From Bacteroidota bacterium (GTDB taxonomy: Bacteria; Bacteroidota; Bacteroidia; Cytophagales; Cytophagaceae): a stretch of 64,000 nucleotides of DNA. The translations under genes were made by a program, and so were the position numbers. The stretch is taken from the NCBI GenBank assembly GCA_023458555.1, contig JAEWYS010000004.1, positions 1-64,000 of the forward strand. Reading direction: 5' to 3'. The first letter of the stretch is position 1. Each line of letters starts with the position of its first letter. Below, piece after piece: positions 53,614 to 62,529 of the stretch. Under the pieces are notes generated by a model. The model was not told where the DNA came from and searched no databases. It worked only from the letters and a program-made list of their open reading frames with translations.

Positions 53614-54789
53614 CTACTTCGTTTTCCTTCGCTTCAGCTCACGGTCAATCAGCTGCAATTCTCTGCTCGTCTGGCCGGCAACGGAAGTATTTTCCGATGC
53701 CCTCCTGAGCAGATAAGGAATTACCATCCGAACCGGGCCATATGGAAAATATTTAGCCACCTTATAGCCTTTTATAGCCAGGTTTCTTGTGATATGATCG
53801 CTCATACCCAAAAGCTGGGCAAACATACAGACAAAGTCTTCGGAAAGCCGACGGTTATTCAGCAGCTCAACCAGCTCCTGTATGCTTTTCTCATTATGAG
53901 TGGCACAGCATAAAGCGGTCATATCAGAATGATCCGCTATCAGACGAATGGCAGCATCAAAAGCCATGTCCGTAGATGCTTTGTCCGGCTGAATGGGAGA
54001 CATGCGATTTCCTTCAGCCGCCCTCTTGTTTTCTTTCTCCATGTACGCCCCTCTCACCAGTTTTATTCCTGTCCTGAACCCTTCCTTACGCCCCGTTTCA
54101 ATCCCTTTTTGGAGCAATGCCATACCATCTTTCCGGTACATTTGCACTGTATTGTATACAAGAGCCTTTTCCCGGTTATATTTTCTCATCATATCATATA
54201 TCAGCTCATCAATTGCTGTCTGAATCCAGCTTTCTTCGGCATCTGCCATAATTACAACTTTCCCTGCACTGCATAAAGAGCCGATCTCATCCAGCAACTC
54301 CCGAAGCCTGTCAAAAGCCTTCTGCTCTTCCGGCAAAAGAGGAGTTTTATTCTGATGCTTTTCAAGTATGAGCGGGTTGATAAGAGATGTCACCTTAAAA
54401 TCAGCATGCACCCCTGTATTTTCCGCTGCAAAGCGAATAGTTTCCTTTATTTTTTCAAAAGCCCTGTCTATATCTGCCTGATCAGTGCTGTCCTCAGCCC
54501 CATAGTCCAGTATCGTATCTATTTTATCTCTGTAAAGGCTGTCCGACAAAGATTTGACTTCTTTTAAATTTTCACCTCCGCAAAACACTTTGTAAATAGT
54601 ATCCTTTATTAAAAAAATTACCGGAAAACGGAACTTCAGCGCTGATTTTAGAAAAAAACTACCTATCTTTGTAAGAATTTTCTGATTCATAACAAAAAAA
54701 AGAAACCTTCTCTTACGTAGTTCGTAATCAGACAAATGCAAAAAAGCATTCGAAGTATTATCAAAAGAAACAGAAGAGTGACTTTGCAT
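53614..54789 (-). CDS. proline dehydrogenase
   Basis: This 391-residue monofunctional FAD enzyme oxidises proline to pyrroline-5-carboxylate. The barrel motifs are IMADAEESWIQTAIDEL, GIKLVRGAYMEKE (substrate-binding Lys/Arg/Tyr) and ATHNEKSI; the C-terminal YGPVRMVIPYLLRRASEN helix 8 motif includes the Arg pair that binds proline. The P5C dehydrogenase half of PutA is absent, so it must be encoded elsewhere. Confidence 0.93.
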   Translation of the reverse strand: MQSHSSVSFDNTSNAFLHLSDYELRKRRFLFFVMNQKILTKIGSFFLKSALKFRFPVIFLIKDTIYKVFCGGENLKEVKSLSDSLYRDKIDTILDYGAEDSTDQADIDRAFEKIKETIRFAAENTGVHADFKVTSLINPLILEKHQNKTPLLPEEQKAFDRLRELLDEIGSLCSAGKVVIMADAEESWIQTAIDELIYDMMRKYNREKALVYNTVQMYRKDGMALLQKGIETGRKEGFRTGIKLVRGAYMEKENKRAAEGNRMSPIQPDKASTDMAFDAAIRLIADHSDMTALCCATHNEKSIQELVELLNNRRLSEDFVCMFAQLLGMSDHITRNLAIKGYKVAKYFPYGPVRMVIPYLLRRASENTSVAGQTSRELQLIDRELKRRKTK

Positions 54790-54866
54790 AAAAAAGAAAG
54801 TAAAATTTTAACATTTATAAACGTCAGCAATAAAAAAAATGTTGACGTATAATTTCGATTTTGAGT

Positions 54867-55967
54867 ATGGAAGTTAATTTAAAAGTTAATCCTCTGGAGT
54901 CCTGGACCAATATTACCAGCAAGCCTTTGGTAATTGCAGGACCATGCAGCGCTGAAACCCCTGAACAGCTTCTTAAAACTGCTCAAGGGTTGCAAAATCA
55001 AAAAGTGGATATCCTTCGCGCAGGAATATGGAAACCCCGAACCAGACCAAACTCCTTTGAAGGAGCAGGTGAAGATGGTCTGAAATGGCTGGCGGATGTA
55101 AAAAAAGAAACCGGTCTTCCCGTAGGAACTGAAGTAGCCAATACTGAGCATATCGAGCTTGCTCTGAAATACGGTGTAGATGTCCTGTGGGTCGGAGCCA
55201 GAACCACCGTAAACCCGTTTTCTGTTCAGGAAATGGCCGATGCCCTGAGAGGTACAGATGCCGCTGTTCTTGTCAAAAACCCTATCAACCCTGAACTGGG
55301 GCTGTGGGTCGGAGCATTTGAACGCTTCTTCAATGCCGGGATAAAAAACCTTGCCGCTATTCATCGCGGATTCTCTACCTACGAGAAAAGCAAATTCAGA
55401 AACCTGCCTATGTGGCAAATAGCCATAGAGCTAAGACGGATTGCTCCTCAGATCCCTATCATTTGCGATCCGAGCCATATCGCTGGTAAAAGAGACTACA
55501 TCTTTGAGATCTCTCAAAAGGCAATGGATCTTGGCTTCGATGGCTTAATGATTGAGACACATATCGATCCTGACAACGCATGGAGCGATGCCTCCCAGCA
55601 GGTAACTCCTGAGAGACTAGGTGAAATACTGTCTGATCTTCAGATTCGTGAAGCCAGCTCTTCAAATACTGAATTCCAAAACAAGCTGGAAGAGTTAAGA
55701 CAAAAAATTGACAATATTGACAGAGAGCTGATCGAAGTATTAGCTACCAGAATGGCTATTGTCGAAAAAATAGGCGACTATAAAAAAGAAAACAATGTAA
55801 CTTCGTTCCAGGTGAAAAGATGGGATGAGATTATGAAAAACCGGACAGAGCTTGCTTCTAAAATGCGTCTTAATCCGGAATATGTTTCTGAAATATTCAA
55901 AATCATTCACGAGGAATCCGTTAGAAAACAAACGGAAATAATGACCAGAGTTGAAAGCAAAGCGTAA
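54867..55967 (+). CDS. bifunctional DAHP synthase / chorismate mutase
   Basis: This 366-residue protein catalyses the first step of aromatic amino-acid synthesis and, through a fused AroQ domain, converts chorismate to prephenate. The KDSA-like DAHP synthase part (about 1-265) shows IAGPCSAETPEQ, GIWKPRTRPNSFEG and CDPSHIAGKR. The C-terminal AroQ part (about 275-360) shows LRQKIDNIDRELIEVLATRM. This fusion is characteristic of Bacteroidota. The start is ATG 54867 rather than the TTG at 54861. aroB follows by two bases. Confidence 0.95.
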   Translation: MEVNLKVNPLESWTNITSKPLVIAGPCSAETPEQLLKTAQGLQNQKVDILRAGIWKPRTRPNSFEGAGEDGLKWLADVKKETGLPVGTEVANTEHIELALKYGVDVLWVGARTTVNPFSVQEMADALRGTDAAVLVKNPINPELGLWVGAFERFFNAGIKNLAAIHRGFSTYEKSKFRNLPMWQIAIELRRIAPQIPIICDPSHIAGKRDYIFEISQKAMDLGFDGLMIETHIDPDNAWSDASQQVTPERLGEILSDLQIREASSSNTEFQNKLEELRQKIDNIDRELIEVLATRMAIVEKIGDYKKENNVTSFQVKRWDEIMKNRTELASKMRLNPEYVSEIFKIIHEESVRKQTEIMTRVESKA

Positions 55968-55969
55968 GA

Positions 55970-57004
55970 ATGCCATCTGAAATATTTTTAACTACCCAGG
56001 TTAAAACAGCTCTGAATGATTATTTAAAGGGGAAGCAATACTCCCAGGTATGCATACTGACTGATCAGAATACCGGGAAGCATTGCTTCCCTTTGCTTTC
56101 AGGCCTGTTTGATCGGGCAAACCTTATCACTGTTCCTGCCGGTGAACAGGAAAAAAACATGAATACCTGCCAGCTCATATGGCAGCATATGACAGACTGG
56201 CAACTGGACAGAAAAGCCGTTATGATCAATCTTGGCGGTGGCGTAATCGGCGATATGGGCGGTTTCTGTGCTGCGACCTACAAAAGAGGTATTGATTTTA
56301 TCCAGATTCCCACAACTCTGCTCTCGCAGGTAGATGCAAGCGTCGGAGGCAAGCTCGGAATCGATTTCAAAACGTTCAAAAACCATATCGGAGTCTTTCA
56401 GGAACCTCAGGCTGTTATAATAGACACAGGTTTCCTCAAAACACTTCCTCTCTCCGAGCTTCGCTCGGGATTTGCCGAAATAATCAAACACTGTCTGATT
56501 GCTGACAAGCAAAAATGGGAGCAAATTAAATCTGCTCCGTTTGCTGATCTTGATTTCAATGATCTGGTCGCTCACTCAGTAGCCATAAAGTCAGAAATCA
56601 CCCTGGCAGATCCCAAAGAAGCCGGCCTTCGAAAAATTCTTAACTTCGGGCACACCATTGGACACGCCATTGAAAGTTATTTTCTGGAAATTCCTGATAA
56701 AAGGCTGCTCCATGGAGAAGCTATCGCTATAGGAATGATCGCCGAAGCATATATTTCCCACAAAAGAGGGTTTATACCTGAACAGGACTTATCCGGGATA
56801 AAAAATTATATATTATCCATATTTGATAAAGTTGATATCTTTGAGTTTGATATTGAACAAATCATTCCATTAACCCTTCAGGATAAGAAAAACGAAAACA
56901 GAAAGATCATGTGTACGCTTTTACAGGAAACAGGACGTGCCAATTTCAATAACCCTATCAATTACAACGAGATAAAAGAAGCAATTAACTATTACAATCT
57001 ATAA
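55970..57004 (+). CDS. aroB: 3-dehydroquinate synthase
   Basis: This 344-residue NAD-dependent enzyme makes dehydroquinate from DAHP. Key blocks include LGGGVIGDMGGFCAATYKRG, PTTLLSQVDASVGGKLGID, the metal ligands in GFAEIIKHCLI, NFGHTIGHAIE and LHGEAIAIGM. These match true AroB rather than the valiolone-synthase-like EboD branch. It sits between the DAHP synthase fusion and aroA. Confidence 0.95.
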   Translation: MPSEIFLTTQVKTALNDYLKGKQYSQVCILTDQNTGKHCFPLLSGLFDRANLITVPAGEQEKNMNTCQLIWQHMTDWQLDRKAVMINLGGGVIGDMGGFCAATYKRGIDFIQIPTTLLSQVDASVGGKLGIDFKTFKNHIGVFQEPQAVIIDTGFLKTLPLSELRSGFAEIIKHCLIADKQKWEQIKSAPFADLDFNDLVAHSVAIKSEITLADPKEAGLRKILNFGHTIGHAIESYFLEIPDKRLLHGEAIAIGMIAEAYISHKRGFIPEQDLSGIKNYILSIFDKVDIFEFDIEQIIPLTLQDKKNENRKIMCTLLQETGRANFNNPINYNEIKEAINYYNL

Positions 57005-57007
57005 ATC

Positions 57008-58249
57008 ATGGATGTCAATTCGGCAATTGAGAACCTTTCGCTTAGCAAGCATTCCGGCACAGTAAATTGCAGTGTTGTTCCGCCAGCCTCTAAAAGCGAA
57101 AGCAACCGGGTGCTCATCATTGATGCCCTGTGCGGTATGCAAAGCGATTTGCAAAACCTGAGCAATGCAAGGGATACACAAACAATGATCCGCCTGTTGA
57201 AGTCGACTGATAAAACCCTGGACGTGTTAGACGCCGGAACCACCATGCGTTTTCTCACTGCTTTTACAGCCATCACCGGAAGAGAAAGTATCCTTACTGG
57301 AACTAAAAGAATGCGGGAACGCCCTATCAGACTACTGGCTGATGCGCTTGCAAGCCTGGGAGCTGAAATAAATTATCTTGAAAATGCGGGATATCCGCCT
57401 ATTGAGATTAAGCCTTTCAACAAGGAAAATGTCCGTACAAATCACATCAAAATTCGCGGGGATATAAGCAGTCAGTATATTACTGCCTTATTGATGGTTG
57501 GTCCCGTGCTTCCTCAGGGGCTGAGACTGGAGCTTGAAGGAAAAATAGGCTCCAGGCCTTATATTGAAATGACACTTGCTCTGATGAAGCATTTCGGTGT
57601 TGAGGCTGAATGGCAGGACAACACTATTCTGATTTCACCACAGTCGTATACTCCGGCTACCTACAAAGTAGAATCGGACTGGTCTGCTGCAAGCTACTGG
57701 TACTCCATAGCAGCTCTGGCAGAAAACGCCCGGATAGAACTAAAAGGTTATAAGCAGCACTCCTTTCAGGGAGACAAGTCCATTGTAGGCATAATGGACA
57801 GGCTTGGAGTCAGAACCACTTTTGTAGCAGATGGCCTGTTGCTTGAAAAAGGTCAGGTTGCTTCTGAGTTTTCTTATGACTTTACAGATTCTCCGGATCT
57901 GGCGCAGACCATTGCCGTTGTCTGTGCTGTCAAGGGTATACCTGGGATTCTCTCCGGACTTGAAAGTCTCCGTATTAAAGAAACAGACCGAATAGCGGCA
58001 ATTCAGAATGAGCTTCGAAAATTTGGCGCAGACCTGATTGAGCTGGAAAAAGACGTTACCTATCAGGTACAACCAGGTACGTTCCATGTATCGGGCCAAG
58101 TTGTAGACACATATAAAGACCACAGAATGGCTATGGCATTTGCCCCTCTTGCATTGCTGGGCAATATTGAAATAGAAAACCCTTCTGTCGTTGATAAGTC
58201 CTATCCTCACTTCTGGGACGATCTTAAAATAGCAGGATTCCGGTTTTAA
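57008..58249 (+). CDS. aroA: 3-phosphoshikimate 1-carboxyvinyltransferase (EPSP synthase)
   Basis: This 413-residue enzyme adds enolpyruvate to shikimate-3-phosphate. Recognisable blocks are PPASKSESNRVLIIDALCG (the SKS loop), LDAGTTMRFLTAFTA, RPIRLLADALASLGAEI, and near the end LRIKETDRIAAIQNEL and TYKDHRMAMAFAPLALLG. Position three bases after aroB completes a compact three-gene aromatic operon. The gene shows no sign of disruption. Confidence 0.95.
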   Translation: MDVNSAIENLSLSKHSGTVNCSVVPPASKSESNRVLIIDALCGMQSDLQNLSNARDTQTMIRLLKSTDKTLDVLDAGTTMRFLTAFTAITGRESILTGTKRMRERPIRLLADALASLGAEINYLENAGYPPIEIKPFNKENVRTNHIKIRGDISSQYITALLMVGPVLPQGLRLELEGKIGSRPYIEMTLALMKHFGVEAEWQDNTILISPQSYTPATYKVESDWSAASYWYSIAALAENARIELKGYKQHSFQGDKSIVGIMDRLGVRTTFVADGLLLEKGQVASEFSYDFTDSPDLAQTIAVVCAVKGIPGILSGLESLRIKETDRIAAIQNELRKFGADLIELEKDVTYQVQPGTFHVSGQVVDTYKDHRMAMAFAPLALLGNIEIENPSVVDKSYPHFWDDLKIAGFRF

Positions 58250-58269
58250 ACCGGAATCCTTATATGAAA

Positions 58270-59643
58270 TCATTGAAGCGCCCCCATAACCGTCTGCAGT
58301 ATCTTTTGGTATACATCAGCAGGACTCATTTCCATATCACCCGCATCTTTCGATACAAAAACCGGCCAGTCTGCCTTATCATCCGGAATTCGTCCATGAG
58401 ATCCGCGAACCAGAGTGGCATCCAGTGGTATTATATCCATTAGTGTTCTGAATCCAAGCTTCTTCTTAATAAGCTTCGCTGCTACTTTTACTGGCAGCAT
58501 ACTTATTTCCGGATCTGTAAAGAGTTCAACGGGATCATACCCTGGCTTACGATGAATATCGACAGTACGTGCATAATCGGGAGCTTTAAGATCATCCGTC
58601 CAGTAATAATAGGTAAACCAGGAATCTTTATCCGCAATAAGCACAAAATCTCCGGACCGTTCGTGATCGATATTCATTCGCTTCTGTTCTTCAGGATCCA
58701 GGACAGCTTCAATGCCAGTAACAGAACTGAGCAATTGCCTTATTTCATCTCTTCTAGATTCATTATTAATATAAATATGCGCGATCTGATGATCTGCTAC
58801 TGCAAATGCATCCGATGCTCCGGCATCCAGCAGCTCACGTCCCAGCTCATTTTTTACTTTGATTAAACCGTGCTCACGCAATACCCTGTTCACATGCACA
58901 GGATTGCTGACATTCGTAATTCCGTATTCGGAAAGGACAATCACAGAACAATCCTGCTTTTCATAGTAGCTGATCAGATCTCCGCACACTTTATCAATCT
59001 CTCTGAGATCCTTCTTTATTCTGACCAGGTCGTGTCCCCAGCGTTGCAAACCATAATCCAGATGCGGCAGATAGATCAGAGTGAGTGTCGGATTATACTT
59101 CTGATCAACAATCTTTGATGCATTGGCGATCCACTGAGATACCCTGATATCGGTTTTAGGCCCCCAAAAGCTAAACAGGGGAAACTGCCCGAGCTTTGCC
59201 TGAAGCTCGTCCCGGAGTTCCATCGGATGGGAGTAGCAATCGGGTATTTTCCTTCCGTCAGCCGGATACATTGGTCTCGGAGTTACTGAAAAATCCGCAT
59301 TGGAATACATATTATACCACCAGAACATATTGGAACAGGTAAAATCCTTATTGATGCGCCTGGCCTGATCCCAGATTTTATCAGCCTGTACCAGCTTGTT
59401 AGACTGTTTCCAGAATTTTACTTCGCATTCATCTCTGAAATACCAGCCATTGCCGACAATCCCATGCCCGGAAGGATAGTTTCCGGTAAGATATGATGAT
59501 TGTACAGAACAGGTCACAGCCGGGAAAACCGGTTTAATCAAGGCTCCTTTTTGCTTTGTGCTCCATCGGGATAAAAACGGAGTATATTCACCAATTAATC
59601 TTCCGCACAGCCCCACTACATTAATTACAACTGTTTTATTCAT
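58270..59643 (-). CDS. EboF-like nucleotide pyrophosphatase / alkaline phosphatase family protein
   Basis: This 457-residue phosphodiesterase of the alkaline phosphatase superfamily starts at 59643 (MNKTVVINVVGLCGRLIGEY). The metal-binding nucleophile is the Thr in FPAVTCSVQSSYLTG, and HGIVGNGWYFRDECEVKFW and LIYLPHLDYGLQRWG are strong family blocks. The sequence is close in style to EboF, a member of the ebo cluster (which also includes a dehydroquinate-synthase-like protein). No other ebo gene is seen here, but the gene converges on aroB-aroA. Confidence 0.85.
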   Translation of the reverse strand: MNKTVVINVVGLCGRLIGEYTPFLSRWSTKQKGALIKPVFPAVTCSVQSSYLTGNYPSGHGIVGNGWYFRDECEVKFWKQSNKLVQADKIWDQARRINKDFTCSNMFWWYNMYSNADFSVTPRPMYPADGRKIPDCYSHPMELRDELQAKLGQFPLFSFWGPKTDIRVSQWIANASKIVDQKYNPTLTLIYLPHLDYGLQRWGHDLVRIKKDLREIDKVCGDLISYYEKQDCSVIVLSEYGITNVSNPVHVNRVLREHGLIKVKNELGRELLDAGASDAFAVADHQIAHIYINNESRRDEIRQLLSSVTGIEAVLDPEEQKRMNIDHERSGDFVLIADKDSWFTYYYWTDDLKAPDYARTVDIHRKPGYDPVELFTDPEISMLPVKVAAKLIKKKLGFRTLMDIIPLDATLVRGSHGRIPDDKADWPVFVSKDAGDMEMSPADVYQKILQTVMGALQ

Positions 59644-59827
59644 GTTTCTATACTTGTAAAAGACTGAAAATAAAAATAATCGTTCCTCGATTATTCCGTC
59701 TGTCAGATCATAATAACCCGGAGAAAGACAAAGTGATATATTCATATTCAGAGCAGACCAACCAAATCACAAATGCCAGCTCGGATCTCCCCAAATCTTT
59801 ATCCGTTTGTACACTGGTAAAAGTATA

Positions 59828-59876
59828 AGACCAACACAGGAATATCATATGAGATAACCAGTGTTGGTCTTTTTTA
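59828..59876 (-). terminator. hairpin terminator after sucD
   Basis: A 10-base perfect stem AGACCAACAC/GTGTTGGTCT (59828-59837 and 59861-59870) lies 34 bases after the sucD stop. The plus-strand side has a T run; the minus-strand side is moderately T-rich. Confidence 0.6.
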
Positions 59877-59904
59877 GAAAAGCTCTGAGAGCTTTCGTAT
59901 AGGT

Positions 59905-60783
59905 TTATTTTCTTTCCTGAAGCGCTTTTACCATAGTTTCTCCGATATCAGCAGGAGACTCAACTACATACAAACCACACTCCCTCATTATTTTCATTTT
60001 AGCTGCAGCAGTATCATCTGCTCCGCCTACAATAGCCCCGGCATGTCCCATCCTTCTGCCCGGAGGCGCTGTCTGACCAGCTATAAAGCCTACTACAGGC
60101 TTGGTTCCGTTTTCCTTGATCCAGCGGGCAGCCTCAGCTTCCAGGTTTCCACCGATTTCCCCGATCATAATGATACCTTCTGTTTCCGGATCATTCATAA
60201 GAAGCTCTACTGCCTCTTTGGTAGTCGTACCAATAATCGGGTCCCCTCCAATACCAATAGCAGTAGTAATACCAAGACCGGCTTTTACTACCTGATCTGC
60301 TGCCTCATACGTCAGCGTTCCTGATTTGGAAACAATTCCTATCTTTCCTTTTTTAAAGACAAAGCCCGGCATAATACCGACTTTCGCTTCTTCAGGTGTG
60401 ATTACTCCAGGACAGTTTGGTCCGATAAGTGTTACGCCTCTTTTCTTTACCAGTTCTTTTACCGGAATCATATCCTTAACAGGAATTCCTTCTGTGATGC
60501 AAATAATCACTTTAATTCCGGCATTGGCTGCTTCCATGATAGCATCTGCTGCAAACGCCGGTGGTACAAATATGATTGAAACATCCGCTCCTTTTTCTTT
60601 TACAGCTTCTGCAACCGTATTGAAAACCGGACGATCCAGGTGGGTAGTGCCTCCTTTGCCGGGTGTAACCCCGCCTACCACATTAGTTCCATACTCAATC
60701 ATCTGACCGGCATGAAAACTTCCTTCAGAGCCCGTAAAGCCTTGTACTATAACTTTTGATTTTTTATTAACAAGAACGCTCAT
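59905..60783 (-). CDS. sucD: succinate-CoA ligase, alpha subunit
   Basis: This 292-residue TCA-cycle subunit holds the CoA-binding domain (VIVQGFTGSEGSFHAGQMIE) and the phospho-His loop GRRMGHAGAIVGG. The start was set at 60783 (MSVLVNKKSK), two codons inside the first ATG. The beta subunit gene is not in the window, as is common in this phylum. Confidence 0.95.
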   Translation of the reverse strand: MSVLVNKKSKVIVQGFTGSEGSFHAGQMIEYGTNVVGGVTPGKGGTTHLDRPVFNTVAEAVKEKGADVSIIFVPPAFAADAIMEAANAGIKVIICITEGIPVKDMIPVKELVKKRGVTLIGPNCPGVITPEEAKVGIMPGFVFKKGKIGIVSKSGTLTYEAADQVVKAGLGITTAIGIGGDPIIGTTTKEAVELLMNDPETEGIIMIGEIGGNLEAEAARWIKENGTKPVVGFIAGQTAPPGRRMGHAGAIVGGADDTAAAKMKIMRECGLYVVESPADIGETMVKALQERK

Positions 60784-60815
60784 TAGCAAATAGATTTAAA
60801 AATTTTGACCAGCTA

Positions 60816-60846
60816 CAAAAATAAAAGATTTTATGTGTTAACCAAA
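60816..60846 (-). promoter_or_regulatory. promoter of sucD
   Basis: On the minus strand TTTG (60846-60843) and TATTTTTG (60823-60816) are separated by 19 bases, matching the Bacteroidota -33/-7 consensus. It lies 33 bases upstream of the sucD start. Confidence 0.65.
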
Positions 60847-61049
60847 CGGCTTTTCTCTAAAGAAATATTAAATTTCACCGATACCTTTCCCGGTAAAATC
60901 ATTTCCGGAGCAATCATCTTATTACCAGCATTGAGCCTTATTTAAATCTGCCTGATTCCGGCTTCGGCTTCCTTTGCCAGAACTATTTTCCCTAAAAATA
61001 ATGGTCCCTGTGTTTTTAAACATGCTTTTGCCAGGCTGGTTAAATAGGC

Positions 61050-62414
61050 ATGAAATTTATCGTTCAGAACAAAACAATACTCACTTACGGGTTAACCCTG
61101 ATCAATCTTGTTGCCATTGTTCTCATCAGCCTTTTGGGAACCAATACAAGGCTGCTTCACTCCCCGGCAAATGAATCATTGTATCAGACAATCCAGGTAA
61201 TGGATAAGCTTTCACAGGATTTACTTTTCAGCGAAGCCTATGTTAACAATTTCATTCTAACCTCAGCCCCGGAGTACATTGACAAATACAGAAATTACCG
61301 CCTCCCCCTGGAGCAAAGTCTCATATCACTCGAAGAAGCCTTCAAAGACAACCAGGAACAGGCCGAAAATATTCTCCGGCTCAAACAGCTCATCAACAAA
61401 AAAATATACGATCTTGAATCCTCTATTTATCTGAAAAAACAAAACGGGCTTCTAAGCGCATCAGAGTACCTTCAACTGCGTAAACAGGAAAGGGATATGG
61501 AACAGATAAGACTTATTCAGGAAGATCTTCTGAAAGAGCAAAAAGCAATGATCCAGATTCAGCAATCCAAGCTGGAGTTTTCTGCAAAAAGCCGTGAATA
61601 TATAATTGTCTCTGCGAGTATTGCCTCATTGCTAATCTCTGTTATAGCCATAGGAACCATTGTAACCGACCTGAATGAAAAAAGAGAACGCGAAAAATAC
61701 CTTGAAAGCATCAATGAAAACAAAGACAAGTTTTTCACTCTTATCAGTCATGATCTGAAGGGACCAGCTCAGAATCTCATCGGTATCAGCGAAATACTGC
61801 TAACTGACCAGTCGCTGTCAGAAGAAGAGAATCAGATTTTTCTGCAACATCTGAACGAAACGGCCAGAAAAAACTTTAACCTGCTTGAAAACCTGCTGGA
61901 ATGGTCCAGAGTGCAAATGGGGTCAGTTGTACTTTCTCCTGAAGCTTTCAGGCTATGGGAAACGGGCAGGGAGGTCATTGCCCAGACAGAGGAAAGAGCA
62001 AGCCAGAAGCAAATAGAAATTAAAAACAATATACCGCCCGACATAGTGGTTTTTGCTGATTTTAACAGTACCAAAACAGTGATAAGAAATCTTGTAACCA
62101 ATGCTTTAAAATATACGCCGCCCAACGGCATTATCACACTTTCTGCTTCTACCTATCAATCGGAAGCGACAATTGTCGTAAGTGACACAGGAATCGGCAT
62201 GTGTGCCGAAATACGTAAAAACCTTTTTAAGCCCGGGAAAACGGTCAGCCGTTACGGTACTCAGGGAGAAACAGGTACGGGTATCGGCTTACTTCTATGC
62301 AAAGAGTTCATTGAAAATAACCAGGGAACAATATGGGTTGAGAGCGTTGAAAACGAGGGAAGTTCCTTTTTCTTTACCCTTCCGCTGTCTCAGGAAAAAA
62401 ATCAGACTTCCTAA
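61050..62414 (+). CDS. membrane sensor histidine kinase
   Basis: This 454-residue kinase has TM1 (about 10-32), an extracytoplasmic helical sensor domain (35-180, four-helix type: YIDKYRNYRLPLEQSLISLE), TM2 (about 183-205), and a cytoplasmic kinase core. The H-box has His234 (FFTLISHDLKGPAQNL). The ATPase part shows RNLVTNALKYTP, DTGIGMCAEI and GTGIGLLLCKEF. No HAMP or PAS domain is seen, and no response regulator gene lies next to it, so it is an orphan. Confidence 0.92.
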   Translation: MKFIVQNKTILTYGLTLINLVAIVLISLLGTNTRLLHSPANESLYQTIQVMDKLSQDLLFSEAYVNNFILTSAPEYIDKYRNYRLPLEQSLISLEEAFKDNQEQAENILRLKQLINKKIYDLESSIYLKKQNGLLSASEYLQLRKQERDMEQIRLIQEDLLKEQKAMIQIQQSKLEFSAKSREYIIVSASIASLLISVIAIGTIVTDLNEKREREKYLESINENKDKFFTLISHDLKGPAQNLIGISEILLTDQSLSEEENQIFLQHLNETARKNFNLLENLLEWSRVQMGSVVLSPEAFRLWETGREVIAQTEERASQKQIEIKNNIPPDIVVFADFNSTKTVIRNLVTNALKYTPPNGIITLSASTYQSEATIVVSDTGIGMCAEIRKNLFKPGKTVSRYGTQGETGTGIGLLLCKEFIENNQGTIWVESVENEGSSFFFTLPLSQEKNQTS

Positions 62415-62493
62415 ATCGTCCCGATACTTCAAAATATTCCCTGCAGCCTGTCAGTATGTCTGCCGTCAGGCTGGGAAAAAAACAAATAATCAC

Positions 62494-62515
62494 TAATTTT
62501 GCATACTTAATTTTG
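62494..62515 (+). promoter_or_regulatory. two overlapping -7 elements before lysS
   Basis: TAATTTTG occurs at 62494-62501 and again at 62508-62515, both fitting TAnnTTTG, 14 to 30 bases before the lysS start. Two alternative starts are possible. No clear -33 box. Confidence 0.5.
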
Positions 62516-62529
62516 GAATTAAAACAGAT

